Below are positions 8,557 through 17,222 of a stretch of 18,556 nucleotides of DNA, one piece after another. Under the pieces are notes generated by a model, which ran no database searches, was not told where the DNA came from, and worked only from the letters and a program-made list of their open reading frames with translations. This stretch comes from Sediminibacterium sp. GTDB lineage: Bacteria > Bacteroidota > Bacteroidia > Chitinophagales > Chitinophagaceae. The stretch is taken from positions 1 to 18,556 of the forward strand of contig JAOASV010000042.1 of assembly GCA_030158535.1 (NCBI GenBank), in the 5' to 3' direction. The position numbers were made by a program, and so were the translations under genes. Each line of letters opens with the position of its first letter. The stretch's first letter is position 1.

Positions 8557-9828
8557 TTAATAATCTACGGCGTAATCTTTAGGAAATACTTCTCCATTCC
8601 ATGCTCTTTTTTGTGTCCAACTGGTTGCTGGATCTACCCAAAATGCATGCGTTGCTGGAAGACCTAATGGCATAAATGCAAAAGACGCTAAATACATGCT
8701 GCCCGTGTTAGAATAAGAATCTGCAATATTTGACTGGTTGGCACCTACAAAACCTAGTGTTAGAAGACCATTTGCATTAAATGTGGCTTTTACGAACACC
8801 CTTTTAAATACCGCTGTTAATGCAGGTCTAACTTGTGAGGGTAATACACCCGCTGGCAAGTTGTCTTCTAGTGCCAATGTTGCGAGTGGCCAAAAAGCAC
8901 CTACCCGGTAGGTCGAAGATCTTCCAAATACCGGAAATGTTCCTTCCGGAGAAATAAACCGTTCTTGAAATGAAGCATACCGTTTCATTCGTTTTATTGC
9001 AAGATCTAATTCTGCTTGTGTTCTTCTGCCCTTAGATACATTCACTTTAAGCACAGTTACTAGCATGGGTTGAATTACAAAACCATTGTAATGATCAAAA
9101 TGAAATTTAACGCCATCGCTATACCAACCATCACCCACATACCAACCTTGTATTTTATCAATGCCAGCATCAATACGCGCAGCGTCAATGGGTGCATCTA
9201 CAGAGAGTAAGAATGTTTCTACTATAGCAGCAAATAAAACCCAGTTATTATTAGATGGTTTAATGGCGCGCAGTTTTGTAAACTCCGTAATAAAACGCTC
9301 TTTGGTTTGTTTACTTAGCGGCTCCCAAAGTGCTGCAGGTGCCAACAACAATGCTTCTGCTAAAAATGCAGCATCCACAAGTGGTTGCGCTACTTTTGGT
9401 GAGCCCCAATACAAATAATCTGGGCTTTCCGGATCCACAGCATGTGCTAACGAAGCATGTATTTGATCACGCATTTTTTTTCTGATACGCCCTTCTTCGG
9501 TATCATCATCTGGAAGTGCTACAAATGGTGCCATGCCTACTATCAAACGCCCAATGGCTTCCATATAAGCGACATCCTTGTTTCTGTTATCCCAGCTAGG
9601 ACTATAATCCATGGGCATTGTTTTTTTGAGCTCCCCTTTACTCATAGATGATAAAATAGGCGAGGCTATTTTATCAAGTAGCTTTACCCAGTACATACGG
9701 TCTTTAACACCTGTTGTTTCAAATGCATCAATGCTACCGGCAGCAGTTGCTGCTTTTGTTGTAAGTACGGGCGCCAGGCCAACAAAACTTAGTATCGAGG
9801 ATAGCTGAATAAAATTTCTTCTTTTCAT
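8557..9828 (-). CDS. DUF2264 protein (GH154-like), Tat-type signal
   Basis: The frame is open from 9858, but the ATG at 9828 (MKRRNFIQ...) is the better start. It begins a twin-arginine-like signal (KRRNFIQ followed by a hydrophobic stretch) and avoids overlap with the upstream gene, leaving a 7-base gap. The mature part, about 390 residues, is an all-helical DUF2264 protein. Recognisable stretches are YWGSPKVAQPLVDAAFLAEAL, NNWVLFAAIVETFLL, DGWYSDGVKFHFDHYNGFVI and SPEGTFPVFGRSSTYRVGA. From memory, some DUF2264 members are placed in CAZy family GH154 with beta-glucuronidase activity; that role would suit a neighbourhood with a uronate lyase and a GH88. Catalytic residues cannot be assigned with confidence, but the conserved Asp, His and Glu of the last two stretches are candidates. 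Confidence 0.85.
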   Translation of the reverse strand: MKRRNFIQLSSILSFVGLAPVLTTKAATAAGSIDAFETTGVKDRMYWVKLLDKIASPILSSMSKGELKKTMPMDYSPSWDNRNKDVAYMEAIGRLIVGMAPFVALPDDDTEEGRIRKKMRDQIHASLAHAVDPESPDYLYWGSPKVAQPLVDAAFLAEALLLAPAALWEPLSKQTKERFITEFTKLRAIKPSNNNWVLFAAIVETFLLSVDAPIDAARIDAGIDKIQGWYVGDGWYSDGVKFHFDHYNGFVIQPMLVTVLKVNVSKGRRTQAELDLAIKRMKRYASFQERFISPEGTFPVFGRSSTYRVGAFWPLATLALEDNLPAGVLPSQVRPALTAVFKRVFVKATFNANGLLTLGFVGANQSNIADSYSNTGSMYLASFAFMPLGLPATHAFWVDPATSWTQKRAWNGEVFPKDYAVDY

Positions 9829-9835
9829 TATTGAA

Positions 9836-11812
9836 TTATTGAGTGCCATTAGATTCATTTATAAGCGCAATAGAAAAATTATGTTTCCCTGCTTTTTTAT
9901 TTCCTTTTGCTATTAGCTGAATACGGTATAGCTGCTTTCCCCATATACCACTGATTCTTTCGTCATCTAATAATCTATCTTCTATAGCAATATCAAATAA
10001 TTTGGCATCATACTTAAAAGTTATAGAGGCGCCGTCTTGTAATGCAAAGGATAGCTGACCTGGTTTTTCAATAGTAGGCTTTATAAATACTAAAAACGAC
10101 TGTACCAACGGTGATTTCCATTCGAGCATTTCATAATTTTCAAATAATTGAATGGTATTTTTTGATTGATCAAAATCAAATTTTCGTTCGTATTTTTTTA
10201 CCGCAGCTTCTGTTGGATAGGCTAATGCTATATCCATAGAAACAGAAACGCCCGTTGTGTTTTTGGCGTATACTACATTTGTTGCCTTATACTGAATGCC
10301 TTCTTTTTGCATGACGCCATTAATGGTAGGACAGTTATGCCACACAGATTGCATATTCCATAGCTCATAACGCTTACTGCTAAATGTTTGTGCGGTATAA
10401 CTACCAACACCTGCATCAACAAAAACGGGTGTATTATTTGCATACACAATAAAATTGCCAATGTCGTTATGGTTGTGACTTTCAGCGTTATGCCCACCCT
10501 GAACGGCTAAAAAAAGACCATTGGTAGATTCACTTTTGGTTCTAGCCGTTAACACCTGTCTATCAGCAAACCAAGACACAGCAGGCAGTGGCGCAATAGG
10601 TGGCACTGTTGTAAGTGAATCATAAATAGAAGTAGTTTCTAAAAAGTCAATGATATTCCCGTTGTCTAATTTTTGTTTTTGCAACCCAAATAAATAAGCA
10701 CCAAAAGATTTTAATGGAACGTCATTAAATAGTGCACCATAAGAATAAACGCTTTCAGGATCTGGTATGGATTTAGAAAAAGCATCTGCAAAATTGACAA
10801 AGTTATTGTCTCCAATATGCACTTTACTAATATAGCTTCCCATATTGTAAATAAGCTGCTGCTGTTTCCAATCAATAGATGTGGTTGTTAACTTATTTAA
10901 AACATGAATAAAACGCATGAGCTTACCACCTGCTTCACTCCAATAAGAAGGACCTTCGTCACAACCGCCATCATCAGGATATTGATTTACAAAAATATCA
11001 GTACTCTTAACGGTTTTATCAATAAGGAGCCCTACACTATCAGCTGTAAGATCACTATACAGCGCTGTCATCAGCACATTGGTATTTACCCATGGATTCC
11101 AATTGTTTACAGGTTGTCCTGTAAAACCCATCCACCAAAAATCGTTACGTGTTAAATAAGGCTGAAAAATTCTTTTATTTAATTCTGCAAAAACTCGTTT
11201 ACCAATGCCCTTCGAATATGCATCCAGTTCCTCTCTTAACATAAACTGTATCATAGATAGCTGCGCAGCAGCGGTACCGCTTCCTAAATCAATTACGACT
11301 TCATACGGGTCAGGTAGTCCTGTTTTTTCTTTTTGAACTACTACATGCGCTGGTAATACCCAAGTGCTTTGCTCACAAAGTGTCCAAATGCCATTGGCAA
11401 TTTGTGGAATGTATTTTTTGTCCTTTGTAATAATTGCAGCGACTGCTAATTCATTTAAAACTTTTCGGCGCTCATTGTTTTTTCTTTCAAAATTGTAACG
11501 GGTGCCCGTTATTTTATAATCGAGGTATAAGCTTGCTGGTAAAGCGGGCCAATCATATTTTAAACCTTTGTCGCCTTCTTTTACTAGTCTTGCTTTTACA
11601 GAGTCAGGTAAAGCAGCTACTTTTTGCAGGTAGTTGTTCTTTTGCGTTAGTCGCCAAGCCGCAATATTTGATAATTTATTTTGCAACTCGTTTTGTGTGA
11701 AAGCCTTTGACAAAATATTTCTTTGTCCAAAAGAAGGTTGTAAAAAACAAGCGAGCATAAGAAAACATAAGGCCCAAACAATTCTTTTTTGATCCAGCAT
11801 TCTTTTTGTCAT
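9836..11812 (-). CDS. Heparinase II/III-type polysaccharide lyase, exported
   Basis: This 658-residue protein has a signal peptide (cleavage likely before Gln30; Met5 is an alternative start). The N-terminal two thirds are a helical toroid with NNWNPWVNTNVL (236-247) and DDGGCDEGPSYW (280-291), where Tyr290 is the expected catalytic Tyr. The C-terminal beta-sandwich begins near 415 with GGHNAESHNHNDIGNFIVY (His441, His446, His448) and WHNCPTINGV (His492). This is the layout of heparinase II/III-like lyases, which cleave uronate-containing polysaccharides by beta-elimination and leave unsaturated uronates. Length and motifs fit the broad superfamily (PL12, PL15, PL21 and relatives), but the exact PL family and substrate cannot be read. 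It lies 19 bases after galK and 7 bases before the DUF2264 start, with GH88 further down to process its products. Confidence 0.87.
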   Translation of the reverse strand: MTKRMLDQKRIVWALCFLMLACFLQPSFGQRNILSKAFTQNELQNKLSNIAAWRLTQKNNYLQKVAALPDSVKARLVKEGDKGLKYDWPALPASLYLDYKITGTRYNFERKNNERRKVLNELAVAAIITKDKKYIPQIANGIWTLCEQSTWVLPAHVVVQKEKTGLPDPYEVVIDLGSGTAAAQLSMIQFMLREELDAYSKGIGKRVFAELNKRIFQPYLTRNDFWWMGFTGQPVNNWNPWVNTNVLMTALYSDLTADSVGLLIDKTVKSTDIFVNQYPDDGGCDEGPSYWSEAGGKLMRFIHVLNKLTTTSIDWKQQQLIYNMGSYISKVHIGDNNFVNFADAFSKSIPDPESVYSYGALFNDVPLKSFGAYLFGLQKQKLDNGNIIDFLETTSIYDSLTTVPPIAPLPAVSWFADRQVLTARTKSESTNGLFLAVQGGHNAESHNHNDIGNFIVYANNTPVFVDAGVGSYTAQTFSSKRYELWNMQSVWHNCPTINGVMQKEGIQYKATNVVYAKNTTGVSVSMDIALAYPTEAAVKKYERKFDFDQSKNTIQLFENYEMLEWKSPLVQSFLVFIKPTIEKPGQLSFALQDGASITFKYDAKLFDIAIEDRLLDDERISGIWGKQLYRIQLIAKGNKKAGKHNFSIALINESNGTQ

Positions 11813-11831
11813 ACTTGTATTTTTATACGTT

Positions 11832-12986
11832 TTAATTCAGTACCCTAGTACCATCGCCTATTTGCATCACATATTTACCCATACTGTGTCCAAATGTATT
11901 TTCGTAAACAGCGTTTATGCGGTTATAAACAGTTTCTAGTTCTGTTGTTTGCATAAGCGCTATCACACAACCCCCAAAGCCACCACCCATCATTCTTGCA
12001 CCAATAATAGCATCCACTTTCATGCAGTTTTCTACAATTAGATCCAGCTCTGGGCAACTTACATTATAGAGCTTGCTTAACCCAGTATGCGTTTCATACA
12101 TGCGGGCACCAAATGCATCTATCTCACCAGCAAGCAAATGATTACAAGCGGATTCCATTCTGGCAATTTCTTCAATCACATATCTGCATCTATGGTACAC
12201 GTCACTTGATATAGTATCAGCAACTGCATCCAACATAGTTAGCGTGGCTTCTCTAAAAGATGTAATTAAAAATTGTTGACGAAGCGCTGCTAAACCCGTT
12301 TCGCATTCGTGTCTTCTAGTATTATATTCAGATGATGCTAAACTATGTTTCACAAATGTGTCAAAAAGCATAATGCTAATGCCTTCTAGTTTAAATGGAA
12401 AATAGGTATATGATAAATCAGCGCAATCTAGTTTGATTACATGATCTGCTTTGCCAAACATACTTGCAAACTGATCCATCACACCGCAGTTTACGCCTAC
12501 AAAATTATTTTCGGCGCGCTGAGCTATTTGTACCATTGCTTGTTTGCTAATATTGATATCAAAAAGATGCATGAGGGCAAAAACGGTTCCACACTCAAGC
12601 GCAGCTGATGATGACACACCTGCACCTACCGGAATATTACCGGTAATCAGGATATTAAAGCCTGAAACAGCATGCCCATCTTTTTTAAGTTCATGGGCAA
12701 CACCTAATACATAATTAGGCCAGTCTAAACTAGAACGCTGCGATGCATTGTCTAGGCTAGTTTGGTAGTTTTGCTGGATATCTGCAGCGTACATCGCTAT
12801 ATGATGATCGCTTCTTTTTGAAACGGCCACATACATATACTTATCAATGGCGGCGGGAAGCACAAAACCATGATTGTAATCTACGTGTTCCCCAATTAAA
12901 TTGATACGCCCTGGTGAGGCTATAACAAATGAAGGCGCATCATTAAACTGCGAGGCAAATAGCGCGCTTAATTCCGCCTTATTCAT
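11832..12986 (-). CDS. galK: Galactokinase
   Basis: This 384-residue cytoplasmic GHMP kinase phosphorylates galactose at O1 with ATP. It carries the galactokinase signature PGRINLIGEHVDYNHGF (25-41), the ATP loop PVGAGVSSSAAL (119-130) and the C-terminal MMGGGFGGC motif. By position the sugar-contacting residues of E. coli GalK are all present: Arg27, Glu33, His34, Asp36, the catalytic Asp171 and Tyr221. Galactose is therefore the best substrate prediction, rather than arabinose, glucuronate or fucose. Its ATG overlaps the TAA of xylA by one base (TAATG), which suggests translational coupling. No galT, galE or galM gene lies in the window, so the rest of the Leloir pathway must be elsewhere. 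Placement between xylose genes and a lyase implies a substrate that yields both sugars. Confidence 0.96.
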   Translation of the reverse strand: MNKAELSALFASQFNDAPSFVIASPGRINLIGEHVDYNHGFVLPAAIDKYMYVAVSKRSDHHIAMYAADIQQNYQTSLDNASQRSSLDWPNYVLGVAHELKKDGHAVSGFNILITGNIPVGAGVSSSAALECGTVFALMHLFDINISKQAMVQIAQRAENNFVGVNCGVMDQFASMFGKADHVIKLDCADLSYTYFPFKLEGISIMLFDTFVKHSLASSEYNTRRHECETGLAALRQQFLITSFREATLTMLDAVADTISSDVYHRCRYVIEEIARMESACNHLLAGEIDAFGARMYETHTGLSKLYNVSCPELDLIVENCMKVDAIIGARMMGGGFGGCVIALMQTTELETVYNRINAVYENTFGHSMGKYVMQIGDGTRVLN

Positions 12987-14314
12987 TAAATATAACGGTT
13001 AATCAAATTTTCGATAAACTCTTGCTTGCCACTAATGGTAGCAGGCTCTCCAGCAGCAACAGCAATACTTCGTAAATCTTCTAAAGAGAGTTTACCTTGT
13101 TCAAAATCTTTTCCTTTACCAGCGTCGTAGCTTGCATAACGGTCAGCTCTAATTTTTTTATACTCAGACCCTTGCAAAATAGCATCTGCTGTTATAAGCG
13201 CTCTTGCAAAAACATCCATACCACCAATATGCGCATAAAATAAATCGACAGGATCTGTAGAGTTGCGTCTAATTTTTGCATCAAAATTAATACCGCCTCC
13301 TTTAAAACCACCTGCTTCCAAAATAATAAGTAGGGCTTCTGTTAATTCATTGATATCCGAAGGAAATTGATCGGTATCCCAACCATTTTGATAATCACCT
13401 CTATTGGCGTCCATACTGCCTAAAAGTCCAGCGTCAGCTGCTACTTGTAATTCATGCGTAAACGTATGTCCAGCAAGGGTTGCATGGTTTACTTCAATAT
13501 TTAAACTAAAGTCGTTTAATAAATCGTGTTCACGTAAAAAACCAATTACGGTTTCACAATCATAATCATATTGATGCTTAGATGGCTCACATGGTTTGGG
13601 CTCTATAAAAAACTTTCCTGTAAAACCATTTTTTCTACCATAATCTCTAGCCATTTTTAAAAACTGTGCTAAATGATCTTTTTCACGCTTCATGTTGGTA
13701 TTTAAAAGGCTCATATAGCCTTCTCTTCCGCCCCAAAAAACATAATTTTCTCCACCCAGCGCAATGGTTGCATCAAGTGCCGCTTTAACCTGCGCACCCG
13801 CATGTGCAAGCACCGTAAAATCCGGATTGGTAGCAGCTCCATTCATATACTTTCTACTAGAAAATAAATTAGCAGTACCCCATAGTAGTTTGATACCACT
13901 AGCCGCCTGCTTTTCTTTAAGATAAGCAGTGATGGCTTGTAAGCGTCTTTCATTTTCATGAACATCGTTTGTATATTCTACTGCATCTACGTCATGAAAG
14001 CAATAATAAGGCACGCCTAATTTTGTCATGAATTCAAATGCAGCATCTGCTTTATCTTTTGCTCTTTCGATAGGATCAGATTTTGTATCCCACTCAAACA
14101 AATGCGTTGGCTCACCAAAAGGATCGGCACCAGAACCGCAAAAGCTATGCCAGTATGCACAAGCAAATCTAAAATGTTCTTTCATGGTTTTACCTGCTAC
14201 CACTTGATTTTCATTGTACCATCTAAATGCTAGCGGGTTATGCGAAGAAGTTCCTTCGTATTTTATTTTTTCAATCCCTTTAAAAAATTCTTTAGATCCT
14301 AATACTACTGACAT
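12986..14314 (-). CDS. xylA: Xylose isomerase
   Basis: This 442-residue enzyme converts D-xylose to D-xylulose in the cytoplasm. Its length matches the long class II isomerases. The catalytic HDVD (His107, Asp110) is present, as are seven metal ligands that line up with the family: Glu238, Glu274, His277, Asp302, Asp313, Asp315 and Asp345. Flanking signatures include FIEPKPCEPSKHQYDYD and MDANRGDYQNGWDTDQFP. The start at MSVVLGSKEFF is standard for the family. It lies 24 bases after xylB and overlaps galK by one base. The order xylB-xylA at the head of the operon indicates that xylose released from the target glycan is a main product. Confidence 0.98.
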   Translation of the reverse strand: MSVVLGSKEFFKGIEKIKYEGTSSHNPLAFRWYNENQVVAGKTMKEHFRFACAYWHSFCGSGADPFGEPTHLFEWDTKSDPIERAKDKADAAFEFMTKLGVPYYCFHDVDAVEYTNDVHENERRLQAITAYLKEKQAASGIKLLWGTANLFSSRKYMNGAATNPDFTVLAHAGAQVKAALDATIALGGENYVFWGGREGYMSLLNTNMKREKDHLAQFLKMARDYGRKNGFTGKFFIEPKPCEPSKHQYDYDCETVIGFLREHDLLNDFSLNIEVNHATLAGHTFTHELQVAADAGLLGSMDANRGDYQNGWDTDQFPSDINELTEALLIILEAGGFKGGGINFDAKIRRNSTDPVDLFYAHIGGMDVFARALITADAILQGSEYKKIRADRYASYDAGKGKDFEQGKLSLEDLRSIAVAAGEPATISGKQEFIENLINRYI

Positions 14315-14338
14315 ACTTTTTATTTTAAGTCTTTAAAT

Positions 14339-15823
14339 TTATTGATTGTTTTTGATTTGAAGCGCCAATTGTTGTTCCCAATTTTGAAAGGCTTCTGTGT
14401 AATTTGTATTTACTGCTGGTTCAATAGTGGTTAATGGCTTGCTATTAACAAAAGCTTCCTCAATTGTAGCATATACTTTGGCACCATAGCCTGCTCCAAT
14501 AGCGGCTCCTTTACTTCCGTCTGTGTGGTACAGCTCCAAAGGAACCTGGAGCGTATTTACAAAACAGTCTACAAATACATCACTTAAAAACATATTGGCT
14601 TTACCGGCTCTAATAACCGTTGGCTGCACCCCGTTTTGCTGGAGCACCTTAAAACCATATTGCATGGCAAATACAACACCTTCCTGAACTGCACGAAATA
14701 AATGCGCCGCTTGATGTCTATTAAAATCGAGGCCCAATATATGTGCACCAATATTTTTATTATGAAGCATGCGTTCCGACCCATTACCAAACGGAAGTAC
14801 GGCCACACCATCAGACCCTGGCGCAACAGAAGCCGCAAGGGTATTCATCTCGCTATAACTACTAGCACCCATTTTATGTTTGATCCAACTATTTGAAATG
14901 CCTGCTCCATTAATACACAAAAGCACACCAATGCTGTTTTGTTCAAGTGTATGATTGACGTGCGCAAATGAATTAACCCTAGAGGCGGTATCGGCTTGTA
15001 AACTATCTGACACTGCATATATAACCGCCGAAGTGCCTGCTGTTGCTGCTACTTCGCCAGGCCTTAATACATTTAAAGAAAGTGCATTGTTTTGTTGATC
15101 GCCCGCTTTATAGGTTACCGGAATTCCTTTTGGGAGGCCCAATGTGGCAGCAATGCTTTCACTCAAATAACCATGCGTGTCAAATACATTTTTGATAGCT
15201 GGAATATGCGCTGCATCGAGTTCGTAATAATCCATTACAGCAGTAGACAAACAATTGTTTTTAAAATCCCAAAACATCCCTTCCGATAACGCTGCAATTG
15301 TGGTGGTAATTTCACCCGTTAATTTCATCGAAATAAAATCGCCGGGTAGCATCATCTTATGTATCTGCGCATACCGCTCAGGTTCATGTTGTTTGACCCA
15401 TGCAAGTTTTGACGCAGTAAAATTTCCAGGAGCGTTTAGTAAGTGACCAAGGCAGTAATCTTGCCCGATCGTTTCAAATGCTTTTTCGCCAAGTGCTACC
15501 GCCCTATTATCACACCAAATAATACTATCTCTAATTACGTTTTGATTGCCATCTACAAGCACGAGTCCATGCATCTGATACGCAATACCAATGGCGCCAA
15601 TATTAACCGGATCAAAAGCACCTGTTGCATTTACTTTTAAAATGGCGGTCTGAACATCTTGCCACCATGTATTGGGCGACTGCTCGGCCCACCCTGGTTG
15701 GTGAGAAATAATAGCAGCTTCGGTTTCAGGATATTGTGCAGTAGCCAACACTTTACCATTACTGGCATCCATTACAGACACTTTTACAGAAGAAGTGCCC
15801 AAATCTATTCCTAATAATAACAT
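14339..15823 (-). CDS. xylB: Xylulokinase
   Basis: This FGGY-family kinase phosphorylates D-xylulose to xylulose 5-phosphate. The frame extends to 15850, but ATG at 15823 is preferred. It gives MLLLGIDLGTSSVKVSV, the normal N-terminus with the phosphate-binding loop, while the nine extra codons would run through a palindromic operator-like site. The protein is then 494 residues. Seen are the MHG substrate motif (84-86), GDQQNNA with Asp242 as catalytic base, TAGTSAVIY and the C-terminal GSKGAAIGAGYGA. FGGY kinases have several substrates; the adjacent xylA makes xylulose the confident choice. It is the first gene of the six-gene operon. Confidence 0.95.
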   Translation of the reverse strand: MLLLGIDLGTSSVKVSVMDASNGKVLATAQYPETEAAIISHQPGWAEQSPNTWWQDVQTAILKVNATGAFDPVNIGAIGIAYQMHGLVLVDGNQNVIRDSIIWCDNRAVALGEKAFETIGQDYCLGHLLNAPGNFTASKLAWVKQHEPERYAQIHKMMLPGDFISMKLTGEITTTIAALSEGMFWDFKNNCLSTAVMDYYELDAAHIPAIKNVFDTHGYLSESIAATLGLPKGIPVTYKAGDQQNNALSLNVLRPGEVAATAGTSAVIYAVSDSLQADTASRVNSFAHVNHTLEQNSIGVLLCINGAGISNSWIKHKMGASSYSEMNTLAASVAPGSDGVAVLPFGNGSERMLHNKNIGAHILGLDFNRHQAAHLFRAVQEGVVFAMQYGFKVLQQNGVQPTVIRAGKANMFLSDVFVDCFVNTLQVPLELYHTDGSKGAAIGAGYGAKVYATIEEAFVNSKPLTTIEPAVNTNYTEAFQNWEQQLALQIKNNQ

Positions 15824-15844
15824 ACAAAAAAGTACTAAGGATGA

Positions 15845-15857
15845 ACTCAAATTGAGT
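15845..15857. promoter_or_regulatory. Palindromic operator-like site upstream of xylB
   Basis: ACTCAA-A-TTGAGT is a perfect 6-1-6 inverted repeat centred at 15851, 22 bases before the xylB ATG. It is flanked by AAGG (15837-15840) and CCTT (15858-15861), which extend the symmetry with a bulge. On the minus strand it contains TCAATTTG, near the TAnnTTTG form of a Bacteroidota -7 element, so a bound protein would block initiation. The GH95/GH29 intergenic repeats resemble it. The regulator is not in the window. Confidence 0.5.
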
Positions 15858-15909
15858 CCTTAATATTACTTAATTAGTAGCGAAAAAAAGAAGAAAAAGG
15901 GAAGATTAT

Positions 15910-15984
15910 TGGTGGCCTCGTCAGGAATCGAACCTGAATCTGGAGCTTCGGAAACTCTTATACTATCCATTGTACTACGAGGCC
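15910..15984 (-). tRNA. tRNA-Arg, anticodon CCG
   Basis: The minus strand folds into a complete cloverleaf. The acceptor stem is GGCCTCG/CGAGGCC (15984-15978 with 15920-15914). The D arm starts GTAC, and the anticodon loop is TTCCGAA with anticodon CCG (plus-strand CGG at 15949-15951). The T arm is TCAGG-TTCGATT-CCTGA. The discriminator is A and CCA is encoded. One A-C mismatch lies at the top of the anticodon stem (27-43). It would read CGG. It stands between two operons on the same strand; no integrase or repeated 3' end suggests use as an attachment site. Confidence 0.95.
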
Positions 15985-16038
15985 AATAACAAAGTGGCTG
16001 CAAAAATAATTGAATTGCAAATACACCACCCTTTTAAT

Positions 16039-17214
16039 TCAGGCCCGCCGCCGCTTTAGACCTAGTAGTGCTTGAATGGCCGTTGGTAAAAAAATACGCG
16101 TAGGAACAGAAGACATAATATGTAAATCGTCTAACAAAGATGATTCATTGTTTAAAAAACGAAAAACGCGGTCTGGTGGATTTTTAGAAAATATAGCTGT
16201 GAAAATTGTAGCCCCATCTAATTTTTGGTCTTGTAGTACCCTAAGTAATACCGAGTCGTATAATTGAAACTTTTTTTGAGCAAAAGTACTAGCCCTTAAT
16301 GGATTTTTACCCGACACTACATCTGCTACAATGGTTTTTGTTTTTTCTTGAATAAAATGAAAAGCATAACCACTACTTCCTTTAACCTGCCCACCCGCAA
16401 CACCAATATTGATAAGGTTTCCAGCCCCTCCTACAAAAGAATAATTGGTCATGGGAATTTTACCAAACTCATGATGCGTAACCTCGTAATCAATACTGCC
16501 GTATGTTTTTTGGATATAATCAGTAATAGCTTCGTCGTATTTTTCTTCTTCTAAAATATTAGGGGTAAAGAGCGTATACTCTACAAGTGCAGTAGTAGGC
16601 GAGGTAGGCATCACATACATAAACGTAGTACCCTCTGTTTGATCTACGGTAAAATCCATCAGCGTTGCTACTGCATCATTAAAAACAGGTGTTGCCGTTT
16701 TAATTTCAAAGCCTTTAAAATGCTGCCATAAAAAATAATCCGCTGCCTTTTGCGCGAGCACATTTGCAGGTTCAAATAAAATGCTATTAAAAACTTTTGA
16801 AGCTGTAAGGGTTTGCTTTTCTAGTACCACTTTAGCGCCAGCAACATCTGAATGAACAGCAAGTACCCGCTCTGTACAAAAAGTAATATTATTTTTTGTT
16901 GCTGCTTTTTCTAATACATGGCTATACAAATCGATGCCGCGTATCATTTTATAGGTAAACGGAGATAGGTTTAATTCATTTGTGTACGAGGGAGCTATAA
17001 ACGAAACATGATCCCATTTTTTGATTACGATGGGCTCAAAAATATCAGCCTCTTTTTCCCAAAAACACCAGGTACGGTCATTGGTATTTTTTTTCGCCGC
17101 ATCAATTACTAAAATTTGAGCAGTATCAAAAAAAGGGTGCTGCATCATGCGCATCAGAAGGCTTAGCCCCGCCAATCCCGCGCCTGTAATAATATAATCG
17201 TAATGAGATTTCAA
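16039..17214 (-). CDS. crtY: Lycopene cyclase (CrtY-type)
   Basis: This 391-residue flavoprotein-like enzyme begins with a dinucleotide-binding motif GAGLAG (11-16), followed by the CrtY signature NDRTWCFWE (45-53). Further family stretches are YKMIRGIDLY, LWQHFKG, YVMPTSPTTALVEYTLF and IGVAGGQVKGSSGYAF. CrtY cyclases turn the psi ends of lycopene into beta-rings at the membrane. With a CruF-like hydratase in the same operon, one end is probably cyclised and the other hydrated. It is the last gene of the carotenoid operon, starting 8 bases after crtZ, and lies about 55 bases before the tRNA. No convincing terminator was seen between them, so readthrough into the tRNA is possible. The C-terminus is basic (LKRRRA). 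Confidence 0.93.
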   Translation of the reverse strand: MKSHYDYIITGAGLAGLSLLMRMMQHPFFDTAQILVIDAAKKNTNDRTWCFWEKEADIFEPIVIKKWDHVSFIAPSYTNELNLSPFTYKMIRGIDLYSHVLEKAATKNNITFCTERVLAVHSDVAGAKVVLEKQTLTASKVFNSILFEPANVLAQKAADYFLWQHFKGFEIKTATPVFNDAVATLMDFTVDQTEGTTFMYVMPTSPTTALVEYTLFTPNILEEEKYDEAITDYIQKTYGSIDYEVTHHEFGKIPMTNYSFVGGAGNLINIGVAGGQVKGSSGYAFHFIQEKTKTIVADVVSGKNPLRASTFAQKKFQLYDSVLLRVLQDQKLDGATIFTAIFSKNPPDRVFRFLNNESSLLDDLHIMSSVPTRIFLPTAIQALLGLKRRRA

Positions 17215-17222
17215 TAAAGACC

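Noticed and set aside
9829..9858. Upstream start for the DUF2264 protein at 9858
   Set aside because: It would add ten residues before a canonical KRRNFIQ signal and overlap the lyase gene; the ATG at 9828 fits better.
14584..14838. Short minus-strand frame inside xylB
   Set aside because: It is out of frame with xylB and has no recognisable features.
15824..15850. Upstream start for xylB at 15850
   Set aside because: The nine extra residues precede the conserved FGGY N-terminus and run through the palindrome that looks like an operator.
15910..15984. tRNA-Arg as an integration (att) site
   Set aside because: No integrase gene and no second copy of the tRNA 3' end were found in the window, and both flanks look like ordinary chromosomal operons.
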